The notes: generated from the letters alone by a model not told the origin. A stretch of DNA of 64,000 nucleotides from Leptolyngbya sp. Heron Island J (GCF_000482245.1 NZ_AWNH01000071.1:62001-126000); one strand, 5' to 3'. Shown: positions 28,033-37,252, counted from the first letter of the stretch. Made by a program: numbers and translations.

Positions 28033-28393
28033 CCAGCATTATTTGTCGATTCGGCCATAAGAGGGGCATAAAAAATATCAAATGTGCTGCTGAAACTTTT
28101 TAATCCCTCTAACTTTTTGGGATTTTGCGTTCGATTCTCCTTAAATATGCAATCAGGGTGGTATGGCTAAGTCATGCTTTGCAGACATCCTCCTAGAGGC
28201 TTCCTAGAGGCCTATTTGTGCTTGAACTACAAATGAAGAAATATCTCGGTTAAAAGCTTTAAATAATCCTTCAGGGTGAAGATAAAAGAGAGCTGTATGG
28301 GTTTTCTAGAATAGTTAGAAATACAGCAGTTTCAGATACGCATAGTTTTCACACACCGCGTAATACACACTTTTCTTCAGGAGATAGTTAATC
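28033..28393. other. 361-base gap between cupS and a microprotein gene
   Basis: AT-rich with no long frame. Near 28190-28210 the segment CCTAGAGGCTTCCTAGAGG contains an 8-base direct repeat. A promoter for the downstream 52-residue frame would lie here, but no confident -10 element was assigned. A plausible ribosome-binding site (AGGAG) ends the region. Confidence 0.4.
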
Positions 28394-28552
28394 ATGGGTA
28401 ATAAGATTTTGCAGGACCTTGATCCATTTTTTTGGATGGTTGCTGTACTAGTGGGTGGTATCACGATCGTCGATGTCGCCAATGTACAGATGGTGAGCCC
28501 CTACAATGACTTTGTTCAGGCGATGACTGAACCGGTGGAGCAGGCTCAATAA
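28394..28552 (+). CDS. 52-residue single-pass membrane microprotein, unrecognised
   Basis: The frame begins MGNKILQDLDPFFWMVAVLV and ends TEPVEQAQ. A clean AGGAG ribosome-binding site lies nine bases before the ATG. Residues 12-32 are hydrophobic (FFWMVAVLVGGITIVDVANV), consistent with one transmembrane helix, flanked by a charged N-terminus and an acidic C-terminus. It is too short for usual gene calls. It lies downstream of the NDH-1MS operon with its own gap, so it may be independently expressed. Small single-helix subunits are common in cyanobacterial photosystems and NDH-1, but I cannot match it to a named one. Confidence 0.6.
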   Translation: MGNKILQDLDPFFWMVAVLVGGITIVDVANVQMVSPYNDFVQAMTEPVEQAQ

Positions 28553-28620
28553 AATCCTTTAATCAGGCTTGCTGCGATCATCCCGCGCTATGCTCTAATT
28601 TTCATGTAAAAATGTAAAGC

Positions 28621-29682
28621 GTGTGGATTACTTCATCTCCTACGTCAGCGAAAAAGCTGACTAAAATTGCTCTTGGTAACTTTGACGGTGTGCATCTTGG
28701 CCACCAGCAGGTTATTGAGCCTGTTTTAACCCATAAGGGTGGCCTGCCATCTTTGGTTTTGGCTGAAGATATGTGTCTGCAGGCTGCTGAGGCGTCCGGC
28801 TATAGTCATTTGCCAGGAATCCTTTCCATAGACCGAGCAGAGATACTGTCGTCTGAATTTTCTGAATGGACGTCGGTAGTAACCTTTTTCCCCCACCCTC
28901 GGGAATTTTTCTCAGGGCAATCGCGTCAGTTGCTAACGCCCTTGGCAGAAAAGAGTCGGCAGCTGGCCTGTTTGGGGGTGGATCAACTGGTGCTGTTGCC
29001 GTTTAATGCAGAATTGGCCAATCTGGATGCGGCTGTGTTTGTGGAGCAGATATTACTTCAAGAGCTGCAGGCTACCCATATTAGTGTGGGTAGCGATTTT
29101 CATTTTGGGAAAAACCGTGGGGGTAATGCAGAGTTGCTGTATGCGATCGCAACCCGCCATCACATCCCCGTCACCATTGTGCCCCTCAAAAATGATGTCG
29201 AGGGTCGTATTAGCAGTTCCCGCATTCGTCAGGCCCTGACTGATGGTGAGCTAGATAAAGCCAATCGACTTTTGGGGCGGTCCTACACCCTCACCGGTGT
29301 GGTCACCCCAGGTAAACAGTTAGGGCGTACTATTGGTTTTCCAACGGCTAATCTGAAGCTGCCCGGTGATAAATTTATTCCTCGACAAGGCGTTTACAGC
29401 GTCAAGGCCCGTGGTGTCCTATCGGAGCATAAACCCATTTTAGGGGTAATGAATATTGGCAACCGCCCTACCGTTGCAGGCCAAGACTTGAGTGTGGAGG
29501 TGCATTTGTTTGACTGGAGTGGTGATTTATATGGAGAGACTTTGACAGTTAGTTTAGAGAGCTTTATTCGTCCAGAACAAAAGTTTGATTCTTTAGATGC
29601 CTTAAAAGAGCAAATTTCTCGGGATTGTCACATTGCTCAGGAGACTCTCAAATCAGTAACCAAATTAGCTGCTGAGCCATAA
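28621..29682 (+). CDS. ribF: Bifunctional riboflavin kinase / FAD synthetase RibF
   Basis: RibF phosphorylates riboflavin to FMN and adenylates FMN to FAD in the cytoplasm. The N-terminal FAD synthetase domain (residues 15-175) has LGNFDGVHLGHQ, the FHFGKNRGG stretch after GSD, and ISSSRIRQAL. The C-terminal flavokinase domain (about 195-340) has GKQLGRTIGFPTANL and GVMNIGNRPTV. The 353-residue length is typical, though an insertion with a Cys (MCLQ) follows the first motif. It starts with GTG. Its end overlaps the convergent transporter gene by 18 bases. Confidence 0.95.
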   Translation: MWITSSPTSAKKLTKIALGNFDGVHLGHQQVIEPVLTHKGGLPSLVLAEDMCLQAAEASGYSHLPGILSIDRAEILSSEFSEWTSVVTFFPHPREFFSGQSRQLLTPLAEKSRQLACLGVDQLVLLPFNAELANLDAAVFVEQILLQELQATHISVGSDFHFGKNRGGNAELLYAIATRHHIPVTIVPLKNDVEGRISSSRIRQALTDGELDKANRLLGRSYTLTGVVTPGKQLGRTIGFPTANLKLPGDKFIPRQGVYSVKARGVLSEHKPILGVMNIGNRPTVAGQDLSVEVHLFDWSGDLYGETLTVSLESFIRPEQKFDSLDALKEQISRDCHIAQETLKSVTKLAAEP

Positions 29683-30552
29683 TACGATGGGTAGCGTGCC
29701 CAGGCTAAGCAGTGTTGATACCACAATTGTTCTGGCGACTCGCACCGTGTCGCCCCCCAGTTCAGTGACCCAGATCAGGGAATTAACGGCTACGGGCATG
29801 GCGGCTTGTAAGATAACAACTTGGCGATCAATGTCACTGAGGCCGACTAAATTGGCAACATTAAAAGCTAGTAGCGGTGATACGATCAGCCGTAAACCTG
29901 CACCCATGAGCTCATAGCGACCGAAGACAAAGGGGGTTTCTGAGAGTTGAATGCCTAGCATCAGCAGGGCAACTGGAATTGCCCCCTCGCTGAGGAGAGT
30001 AACCCCGCGTTCAATGGGAAGAGGGAGCGTAGTATGGGTGCTTTGTAAGGTTATGCCTGCGATCGCAGCCCACAATACTGGTAGACAGGCCGTATAGCGC
30101 AAGCCTTTGAGAATGCCTTCCCCTTTGAGCACAATGGGAAAGACACTGGCGGTCATCAGGCTAGAGCCCACAAGATATACGATAGCTCGTTCTAGGCCTG
30201 CTTCCCCCAGGGAAAACAGGACAAAGGGAAGACCCATATTACCGACGTTGGCAAAGATTGTTGTGGCAATTAAACTCTTTTTTTGATCGGATGAGAATTT
30301 AAAGAATCCGCCCAGAATAATGGCCAGTAAATAGAGGAGGGATGTATGGAGAATAAAAGCGGTGAGGATGGCGATCGCATTTCCTAATGCCAGGGTGGTT
30401 TGAGCCAGGCTGTGGAGGACTAGAGCTGGCACTAATGCATAAATGCTGAGTCGGGCTAGGGTTTGGCGCTCCAGTGCAAAGCGATAACCCACCCAAACCC
30501 CCACCAATGCCACCAGCGCAATGGGCAGCACGGCTGAAATTAAAATTTCCAT
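29665..30552 (-). CDS. AEC (auxin efflux carrier) family transporter
   Basis: The product has ten membrane segments in two inverted halves, the pattern of AEC/Mem_trans proteins that export organic acids or act as anion carriers. Family cues include the opening ILISAVLPIALVALVGVWVG and FANVGNMGLPFVLFSLGE near the middle, whose NxGN-x-G-L-P is the hallmark of the crossover helix. The second half has LMLGIQLSETP. The start is placed at the ATG at 30552 rather than the TTG two codons earlier. No neighbour indicates the substrate. It converges with ribF with an 18-base overlap. Confidence 0.88.
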   Translation of the reverse strand: MEILISAVLPIALVALVGVWVGYRFALERQTLARLSIYALVPALVLHSLAQTTLALGNAIAILTAFILHTSLLYLLAIILGGFFKFSSDQKKSLIATTIFANVGNMGLPFVLFSLGEAGLERAIVYLVGSSLMTASVFPIVLKGEGILKGLRYTACLPVLWAAIAGITLQSTHTTLPLPIERGVTLLSEGAIPVALLMLGIQLSETPFVFGRYELMGAGLRLIVSPLLAFNVANLVGLSDIDRQVVILQAAMPVAVNSLIWVTELGGDTVRVARTIVVSTLLSLGTLPIVLWLSS

Positions 30553-30706
30553 AGCCAAAAATCAAAACCCTGAGTATCCTAACGCAGCTTCTCAGGCTGC
30601 TGGCCACTGGGAAATTGGCGAGATAGTCAGGCGCTAGCTGCCCATCAAATCCCCTGGTATCCTTAACTGATGGATTTTATCTAAATCACTGATCCCAATA
30701 ACGAAA

Positions 30707-31411
30707 ATGGCTAACCCAATCCCCAGGCGTGGCTTTCGACACCTAGATACTATTACGGCACTATTTGTGACTGTGTTGTTGATTTCCAATGTAGCGTCGA
30801 CCAAGATTGTCGATTTTGGCTTTTTCACCTTTGATGGGGGTACCTTACTGTTTCCCCTGAGCTACATTTTTGGGGATATTCTGACTGAGGTGTATGGGTA
30901 TGCCCGTTCCCGTAAGGTAATTTGGACCGGGTTTATGGCGGCCCTGATTATGTCGGTCACCTTTATTGTGGTCGGAGCACTGCCTGCTGCGACTGATTGG
31001 CCATACCAGGAAGCGTATGATCAAATTCTGGGGCTGACGCCACGAATTGTCATGGCTAGCCTGATTGCCTACATGGTTGGGGAGTTTTCTAATTCGTTTA
31101 TCTTAGCCAAGCTGAAGGTTGCTACCCGTGGGCGACAGCTTTGGATGCGAACGATTTCATCTACCCTGGTGGGTCAGGTGCTGGATACGGGGCTGTTTAT
31201 TGCGATCGCATTCTGGGGACTTTTCCCGCCTGGTTTAATGGTGACCCTGATCCTATCTAACTATGTTTTCAAGTGTGGAGTAGAAATTTTCTTTACCCCC
31301 ATCACCTACGTTTTGACCCATTGGCTAAAGCGCCAAGAAAACGAAGACTTTTACGACCGCCATACCAACTTTAATCCGTTTCATCTATTGGCTGGCCCCA
31401 CGTCCCGATAA
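30707..31411 (+). CDS. Queuosine precursor transporter (YhhQ/VUT family)
   Basis: This 234-residue membrane protein with six or seven helices matches the vitamin-uptake-transporter/YhhQ family, whose Escherichia coli member imports 7-cyano-7-deazaguanine, the precursor of queuosine in tRNA. Signature stretches are LLISNVASTKIVDFG, GTLLFPLSYIFGDILTEVYG with conserved Asp and Glu, and GEFSNSFILAKLK. The C-terminal part has SSTLVGQVLDTGLFI and the cluster GVEIFFTPITY. It is followed 31 bases later by an AraC regulator in the same direction, but a functional link is unproven. Confidence 0.92.
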   Translation: MANPIPRRGFRHLDTITALFVTVLLISNVASTKIVDFGFFTFDGGTLLFPLSYIFGDILTEVYGYARSRKVIWTGFMAALIMSVTFIVVGALPAATDWPYQEAYDQILGLTPRIVMASLIAYMVGEFSNSFILAKLKVATRGRQLWMRTISSTLVGQVLDTGLFIAIAFWGLFPPGLMVTLILSNYVFKCGVEIFFTPITYVLTHWLKRQENEDFYDRHTNFNPFHLLAGPTSR

Positions 31412-31442
31412 CCTGATGGTTCCGCTTTAGATCCTGTGAGCT

Positions 31443-32288
31443 ATGTTGTCTATGAATCGCCGAACCGTCCCTCAAGAACGCGTTAAATTTTGGCGTGATT
31501 CAGCGCTGCGTGGCTTAGAAATGCTTCACGCCACCTACATTACCTACGCCTTTGCTCGACATGCCCATGAAGGATTTGGCATTGCCATTGTCGAGTCAGG
31601 AGCCATGGAGTTTGACTATCGCGGTGCGAGTCATATTGCCCCAGCCGGGAGTGTAGTGATTACTCAACCAGGTGAAATGCATACAGGGCAAGCCGTCTTA
31701 GAAACCGGCTGGACCTATCGTACACTTTTGCCAGCAACCGACTGGCTACAGCAGGCAGCAGCAGAGTTGAGCGAACGCTCAGGCACAATTCCGTATTTTT
31801 CATCTCCGGTTATTCACGATCGATGTTTAAATCAACAGCTGATCAGCCTACATCGCGTCCTCGAAACGTCCCCTTCATCCCTGGAGAGAGAATCTCGTTT
31901 TCTGTGGGAAATGGCCCAACTCATTCACGGCTATGCTAGCAATCGCCCCATTACCAAAGCAGTTGGCCAAGAAAACAACGCTGTACAGCAAGTACGAGAC
32001 TATCTGACTAGCCACTATACCTGCAATATTTCCCTGGATGAGTTAGCAACACTTGTAAATCTGAGCCCATTTCGCTTGCTGCGAGTATTTAGAAAACAAG
32101 TTGGCTTACCCCCCCATGCTTACCTCAACCATGTCCGGGTCCAACGCGCTAAACGACTGTTAGCTACAGGGCATCCCATAGCTGAAACAGCATTAGCCAC
32201 AGGTTTTGCCGATCAAAGCCACCTACATCGCCACTTTAAAAAAATGCTGGGTGTTACACCAGGGCAATATGTCCGAGGTTGTCACTAG
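31443..32288 (+). CDS. AraC family transcriptional regulator
   Basis: The 281-residue protein has an N-terminal cupin-like AraC ligand-binding domain, with HAHEGFGIAIVESGAMEFDY and GEMHTGQA, followed by a C-terminal double helix-turn-helix from about residue 180. The DNA-binding half includes DYLTSHYTCNISLDELATLV, LSPFRLLRVFRKQVGLPPHA and ATGFADQSHLHRHFKKMLGV, all characteristic. Members with a conserved cupin often respond to small effectors and control an adjacent exporter. Here the upstream neighbour is the queuosine-precursor transporter, but no operator is visible and the target is unknown. Confidence 0.92.
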   Translation: MLSMNRRTVPQERVKFWRDSALRGLEMLHATYITYAFARHAHEGFGIAIVESGAMEFDYRGASHIAPAGSVVITQPGEMHTGQAVLETGWTYRTLLPATDWLQQAAAELSERSGTIPYFSSPVIHDRCLNQQLISLHRVLETSPSSLERESRFLWEMAQLIHGYASNRPITKAVGQENNAVQQVRDYLTSHYTCNISLDELATLVNLSPFRLLRVFRKQVGLPPHAYLNHVRVQRAKRLLATGHPIAETALATGFADQSHLHRHFKKMLGVTPGQYVRGCH

Positions 32289-32344
32289 AGCAATAGGAAT
32301 TAGGTTGTAGCCTATGTCTTAAATCAACGTATCTCCATGCAGGC

Positions 32345-33391
32345 TCACTTACGCATAAAAGCGTTAATCATGCCTTGAGCGTATGGACGAACTCTGTTCT
32401 TTTCATCGGTTTCTAACCTACTTAGGATTTCATTTATCAACAAAACAGTACCGTCAGCAGTCATGTCCCATGGAATTTTCAAAGTGCTGTTGACTATTGC
32501 ACAAAGTGTCAGTAACTCTTGCTCGATCAAGATAAAATTTCCTTCGAGTAGGCTGATCCACAGGTAAACCTGGAACATATCAAAGTCTCGTATGGAAGAA
32601 TGCCGGGTGGCTGGATGCTCTATTGCACCTCTGTTGCCGTAGTAAATTGGGAAAACATGCTTCCATTTGTTGTATGTTGCGACTGAAATCTCTCTTGTGC
32701 TTGGCAATAGGCGTTCGACAAGCTTAAATAGTGGAGAATTAGAGGAATGATCTGCTGCAGCTGAACACATACGCTGCCAGGGTAATGCTACTTGTTCCTC
32801 AAGAAAATTAAAATAGCAGTTGAGAAAAACTTGCTCTACAGGGTCGAGCCGTTCAAGCAATATAGCGTTACTCAGAGTAATCTGAGTGGTGATAAATCCT
32901 GCGGATTGCCAGTTCTTGGCATGACTGTGCCAATCTTGAAGTTCTTTCAAAAATGGACTTAAGGCAGTAACGACTTCGCCAATTGTTGGTATCCCCCAAA
33001 TTGCTAAAGAGGAATCTAGTAGTAAATTTTCTTGGTTTTTCTGAGAGGATGATACAACTGATGTTGTTTCTTGATAAATTTCGAGCAAGCGCTCATAAAT
33101 GCGACTGGTTATTTTGGCTAGATTAGCAGTCTCTTTAAAGTATGAAGCACCGTGATGAGAGTAAAGGTCTCTTGTTCTAACAGCGGCAAGACTACATGCT
33201 TGATCAATCACTGGTTGTTTCAATTTGTGTGCTGTATAGGTACGTCCTTGCTTCGACACCGTATTCAGCAATTGCCTATGATGGTAAAAGTCTTCTGGCA
33301 GCGTAGTGAGATTAGGAAAATATCGTCCAACCCACATGTTTACAAGGCATTTGACGGTGTCAGCTTCAGAGGGATCCAAAATTTTTAGCAT
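32345..33391 (-). CDS. Hypothetical helical protein, 348 residues
   Basis: I do not recognise a domain. The protein is predicted largely alpha-helical, with no signal peptide and no convincing membrane segment. Local features are a basic N-terminal region (DFYHHRQLLNTVSKQGRTYT), an aromatic-rich centre (NCYFNFLEEQVALPWQRMC) and a closing RVRPYAQGMINAFMRK. Its start faces an unusually long AT-rich non-coding region of about 1 kb shared with a divergent LysR regulator, the classical position for a LysR-controlled target. That relationship is inferred from layout only. Confidence 0.65.
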   Translation of the reverse strand: MLKILDPSEADTVKCLVNMWVGRYFPNLTTLPEDFYHHRQLLNTVSKQGRTYTAHKLKQPVIDQACSLAAVRTRDLYSHHGASYFKETANLAKITSRIYERLLEIYQETTSVVSSSQKNQENLLLDSSLAIWGIPTIGEVVTALSPFLKELQDWHSHAKNWQSAGFITTQITLSNAILLERLDPVEQVFLNCYFNFLEEQVALPWQRMCSAAADHSSNSPLFKLVERLLPSTREISVATYNKWKHVFPIYYGNRGAIEHPATRHSSIRDFDMFQVYLWISLLEGNFILIEQELLTLCAIVNSTLKIPWDMTADGTVLLINEILSRLETDEKNRVRPYAQGMINAFMRK

Positions 33392-34422
33392 AAAAGTATA
33401 TTTAAGTTCGAGATATCAAAAGCATTTACTAACTCGATGTCAGTTAGCTTTATTTGCTATAGATAATGTCAAATCAGCTACTTCAATGATATAGAAGATG
33501 ATCTCTGCTATGTCTCTTTGTCTAAATTCATGACTGATTCAGTTTAGTTGAAGACTGAAAAATATTGCAGAATTCAAAAGCTAAATTAGCTAATAAGAAA
33601 AAACATTCATGCTTTTTATCTCTTCAGTCTTCAAGACTATTGTCAGAGACTAATGGTTTAAACTGAACTATTATCCTAATTTATTAAAAAAACCGCCTAT
33701 TAGTACAGACCTTAGTCGTATTAGATCAAAAGCATTCCAATATTTCTAAGTAGTAATAGCTTTTATATCATGTATAAATATACAGCCTCATTTGCTTGAT
33801 TCTACATACTGAAAACTACGTCCTTAACCTTTTAATACTTATTATTTTTTAGTTCTTGCACTCTTCAGATCAGACAAGGTATCCATAATTTAATCTATTA
33901 TTAACTGGAGAAAAATCTCATTAGACATCAAATTGTTTAAATAAGCGTCAAATCTTTGAGACTTACCTAAGTACATAAACCTATTATTGATTATTGTTTT
34001 TATAGGGTAATAGACATAGTTATGGAAAATAAATTTGTCAACCAAGACTTAGATCTAGGATTTATTGCAATTTATACATCTGTCTTATGATGTAAGAAAA
34101 TATTAGTCAAATAAAAATATAAATGCTTTCAATTTTAGAAGTTGAACTGTGATAGGTTAATGTAACGAAATATTGCCTGATTCTATTTGTAGGTGCCTAT
34201 TCATGAATTTATTGTGAATTCGTAGCATAATCAGTCTGTACAATAACGTCCAAATATATCGTCGTACATGCATAAATAAGATCGTAATGACTTGCCAAAC
34301 AAACGCTATCGATATCTCATATTTATATGATTGATTTCTGGGTTTATATCCACATGTTCAATCTGTTGAATAAATAGAGTTGATGGCTGGTATTTGCTTC
34401 GTCGATTTGGACTCCTCCTTCT
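33392..34422. other. 1-kb AT-rich intergenic region between divergent genes
   Basis: This 1,031-base region has no long open frame on either strand, and its composition is markedly more AT-rich than the flanks. It must contain promoters for the leftward hypothetical gene and the rightward LysR gene. A small inverted repeat GAATTTATTGTGAATTC lies near 34206. No tRNA, transposase remnant or known small RNA was recognised. It could conceal an sRNA, a long 5' leader or the remains of lost genes. Confidence 0.5.
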
Positions 34423-35337
34423 ATGGTGATTGATTACTCAAGTCTTCGAAAATTAGATCTTAATCTGCTACTTGCTCTTAATGTTCTGATTGAGGAAGTG
34501 AGTGTTACCAGGGCAGCAGAAAAGCTCAATATGAGTCAATCTGCCATGAGCTATGCGCTAAAACGACTACGCTTACTTCTGGATGATCCTATTTTGATCC
34601 GCTCGTCTCGGGATATGGCAACGACTCCCTACGCTCGTGAAATCAGCGTTTCAGTGCGTAGAATCTTGACGGATATTCAAAGCAATTTGCTCGAAAAGAA
34701 AACTGTTGGCTCTAGTGAGAATTTCCAGGATTTTCGAATTGCATCTAGTGATTATGTTGAATCTATCCTGGGTAAGACTTTTTTGGAAAATCTTGCTAGT
34801 CAAAACGGTACTATGCGAGTCAAAATTAGTGATGTCAATCGTGCTGCAGTTTTAGGCTCTCTAGATGATGGCAGTATTGACTTACTCATTGATGTTAATC
34901 TGCAGCATAAAAATTGGCATCTGAAGCAAGAGCTATATCGTGAAGAACTAGTGTGTGTAGTTCATCACGATACTGATGTTGCTGAGACTATGCTTGAGCA
35001 GTATCTTCAAAGATGTCACATTCTAGTACCTGTGCAAGACGGGTTTGATACATTAATAGATGATTTCTTGGTGAGACAACAGTTGACTCAGAACATAATT
35101 TGGTCAACACCTCATTTTATGGCACTTTCTTTTTTGACAACTAATTCCGACTATGTTGCCTTGTTGCCTAAACGTATGGCTCAAAAATGCGCACGTTTGT
35201 TAGGACTGAAGATTTTATCGTCACCTTTTGAGGGGCCAGAGTTTCCAATTTTCATGTTTTGGCATCAGCGTAATGATAATCAAACCCATCACCGATGGCT
35301 GCGTAACCAGCTAATGGAAATAGCTCAGTCTCTTTAG
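34423..35337 (+). CDS. LysR family transcriptional regulator (NodD/LinR-like)
   Basis: A 304-residue LysR regulator. The N-terminal winged helix-turn-helix has RKLDLNLLLALNVLIEE, VTRAAEKLNMSQSAMSYALK and RLRLLLDDPILIRS, with the LDLNLLxxLxxL opening typical of the NodD/LeuO/LinR branch rather than the CbbR/NdhR branch. The C-terminal two-lobed effector domain spans about residues 95-300. It acts as a tetrameric DNA-binding regulator. Its divergent neighbour across a 1-kb gap is a hypothetical gene, a likely but unproven target. The effector is unknown. Confidence 0.92.
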   Translation: MVIDYSSLRKLDLNLLLALNVLIEEVSVTRAAEKLNMSQSAMSYALKRLRLLLDDPILIRSSRDMATTPYAREISVSVRRILTDIQSNLLEKKTVGSSENFQDFRIASSDYVESILGKTFLENLASQNGTMRVKISDVNRAAVLGSLDDGSIDLLIDVNLQHKNWHLKQELYREELVCVVHHDTDVAETMLEQYLQRCHILVPVQDGFDTLIDDFLVRQQLTQNIIWSTPHFMALSFLTTNSDYVALLPKRMAQKCARLLGLKILSSPFEGPEFPIFMFWHQRNDNQTHHRWLRNQLMEIAQSL

Positions 35338-35440
35338 TGGTAGTTGAGCGGTGGGTAACTGCATCTTTCTGCTTTGATAAGATGCGTACAGGAACTACCT
35401 GAGAATGGCCTGAGTACTCCATACATAATTGGCGACCATA

Positions 35441-35593
35441 GTGACCGATGTGGTCAAAAAGCTTTCTGTGTATTTTCTAGGCGGAGTAAAACCAGCGCAA
35501 ATCCGATTGCTGGACCCATTTGCGCTGGCTGCCTCGGCAGTGACCACTATCCCAAAGCGAACTGCCGGTTCTAAATATGTATTAAAGCAATGA
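35441..35593 (+). CDS. Possible 50-residue small ORF, unrecognised
   Basis: A GTG-started frame (or TTG four codons earlier at 35429) reads MTDVVKKLSVYFLGGVKPAQ, then IRLLDPFALAASAVTTIPKR and a lysine-rich end. Composition looks protein-like, but there is no clear ribosome-binding site and no family that I know. It may be the tail of a decayed gene or a true small protein. An 11-bp inverted repeat lies wholly inside it. Confidence 0.25.
   Translation: MTDVVKKLSVYFLGGVKPAQIRLLDPFALAASAVTTIPKRTAGSKYVLKQ
35492..35528. repeat. 11-bp inverted repeat, 15-base loop
   Basis: CCAGCGCAAAT (35492-35502) and ATTTGCGCTGG (35518-35528) are perfectly complementary. In RNA the stem would be strong. There is no trailing U-run, so it is not a typical terminator. 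It could be an operator, an RNA structure, or part of a mobile-element end. Confidence 0.55.
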
Positions 35594-35711
35594 TATGTAA
35601 GCAGGTCTTAAGATAAATGTGAGTTTGTTCTTATCAACCTAAGAAAACATTTAATTTCCTTAATAAGGGCCAGTTAGGTGGAGTATAACAACATATATAC
35701 CCCAGAAATGG

Positions 35712-37220
35712 GTGAATGACGTTAAAAGGTGTCGAACTCGACCATTGGACTTATCTTTTCTAAGAAAACGTCTATTTGCACCATTGTATGCCAGCTTTAT
35801 GGTGTTGATTCTCCTGCTCTTAGCCCAGGATCTGTTGGGGCTTGTAGTGGGTATTTCTAAACAGCAGACGACCGATGACATTAACCAGGCGTTTCAGATT
35901 AAACGTGAAAGCGAGCGGTTATTGAGATCGGCACTCGAAGAAAAAGTTGCGTTGCGTGGATACTTACTAACCGAAAATAAAAGGTTTATAGATCAATATC
36001 AAGCAGGACGTGAGACATTTGAATTAAGCTTGGAGCAACTATCGCAATTGTTAGCGAAAAATAGCTCACAGCAAGAGACGTTAGCTAATATTGAAACCTT
36101 TCATGCCGAATGGCTTCGTAAATTTGCTCAACCTATTCTAAATGGTACCTTTGATGAGACAATTTTAGATGCTGAGGAAAGTTCCCTAGATACTCTGCGA
36201 GAAGCAGTTGATCGTATTTTAACTTACGAGCAATCTATTATTCTCAAACAAAATGAGCGAATAAAGCGGTTAGATCGGCTGATTGTTTTAGGAGTAGGTC
36301 TCAATATTATTGGTATTGCCCTCATTGTTGTGGGTGGCAGTCTCAACTTTATTTTGCTACAACAACGTGTACTTATCCCATTGCAACAGTTAATTGAGGT
36401 CGGTCATAAGTGGCATGGCGGTCAATTAGAGAGAAGGATACACCACACATCAGAAGATGTGATGGGTCAGCTAGCGACTACACTTAATCGCATGGCAGCG
36501 GATATCGCTGTTCGGCAAGCGCGTATCCAAAAGCGAAATCAGCAGCTAGAAGATCTGATTAGTACCCTTTCCCATGATTTACGCACGCCCCTGCTGGCTA
36601 ATCGGATGACGTTCAATGCGATGCTTAATGGTGCTTTTGGCTCGCTTAATGAGAATCTTCTCGATGTCTTAAGAGACTATTGTGAAGGTAATGAGAATTT
36701 AATCAAATTGGTGGAAACGCTGTTGGATATCAGTCGCTATGAAGCGGGGGGTAGTCAGTTGCTCAATCGTGAACCCTTGCATTGGACTAAATTGTGTGAG
36801 CGTGTGCTCACATGGATTCAAACTAGCACTGAGGGTAAATGTGATTTCAAGACACATATTGCTTCTGACTTACCGACGGTGTACGGGGATGCTATTGAAA
36901 TTCAGAGAGTGCTGCAAAATTTAGTAGATAATGCCGTACGTGTTAGTGATTTTGGAAAAACGGTTTTAATTAAGGTCTTATCACCCGATCGCAAAAACGT
37001 ACAGGTGGCTGTTTGTGATCAAGGCCCAGGTCTCAATGCCCAGGAGAGTAGTCAAGTGTTTTATCGGTTTTCTCAAGCGACGGGACGTCAGGGCCGAGCC
37101 GGGTTAGGGTTATACTTATGCCGTCAAATTATTGAAGCTCACGGAGGTAAAATCTGGGTGGATAACCATCAGGCTCCTGGGGCTACATTTTGGTTTAGTT
37201 TGCCGACGCATGATGGTTAA
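35712..37220 (+). CDS. Membrane sensor histidine kinase with CHASE3 domain
   Basis: A 502-residue sensor kinase. After a basic N-terminus and a membrane segment (FMVLILLLLAQDLLGLVVGI), residues about 55-180 form a CHASE3 extracytoplasmic domain, with the RESERLLRSALEEKVALRGY and LLTENKRFIDQY signatures. A second membrane segment, a HAMP linker and a HisKA domain with SHDLRTPL (phosphoacceptor His) follow. The HATPase_c domain has QNLVDNAVRVS, VCDQGPGL and GRAGLGLYLCRQII. It starts with GTG. The next gene, 32 bases later, is a NarL-type response regulator, its probable partner. The signal is unknown. Confidence 0.93.
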   Translation: MNDVKRCRTRPLDLSFLRKRLFAPLYASFMVLILLLLAQDLLGLVVGISKQQTTDDINQAFQIKRESERLLRSALEEKVALRGYLLTENKRFIDQYQAGRETFELSLEQLSQLLAKNSSQQETLANIETFHAEWLRKFAQPILNGTFDETILDAEESSLDTLREAVDRILTYEQSIILKQNERIKRLDRLIVLGVGLNIIGIALIVVGGSLNFILLQQRVLIPLQQLIEVGHKWHGGQLERRIHHTSEDVMGQLATTLNRMAADIAVRQARIQKRNQQLEDLISTLSHDLRTPLLANRMTFNAMLNGAFGSLNENLLDVLRDYCEGNENLIKLVETLLDISRYEAGGSQLLNREPLHWTKLCERVLTWIQTSTEGKCDFKTHIASDLPTVYGDAIEIQRVLQNLVDNAVRVSDFGKTVLIKVLSPDRKNVQVAVCDQGPGLNAQESSQVFYRFSQATGRQGRAGLGLYLCRQIIEAHGGKIWVDNHQAPGATFWFSLPTHDG

Positions 37221-37252
37221 ATTTGCGTTTGCGCTAGCATAAAGGTTGGTGT

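Larger units (their letters stand above)
35338..35711. other. Gap between LysR and histidine-kinase genes
   Basis: A 374-base gap containing a short candidate frame (35441-35593), an 11-bp inverted repeat (35492-35528), and the promoter region of the kinase. No long gene is apparent. Confidence 0.4.

Noticed and set aside
34423-35337. LysR gene as NdhR/CcmR, the regulator of the ndhF3 operon
   Set aside because: Its N-terminus (RKLDLNLLLALNVL) fits the NodD/LinR-like branch, not the CbbR/NdhR branch, and it lies 6 kb away beside unrelated genes.
35374-35574. 66-residue plus-strand frame opening with MIRCVQELPENG
   Set aside because: The alternative frame at 35441-35593 looks more protein-like and this one has no ribosome-binding site or known family.
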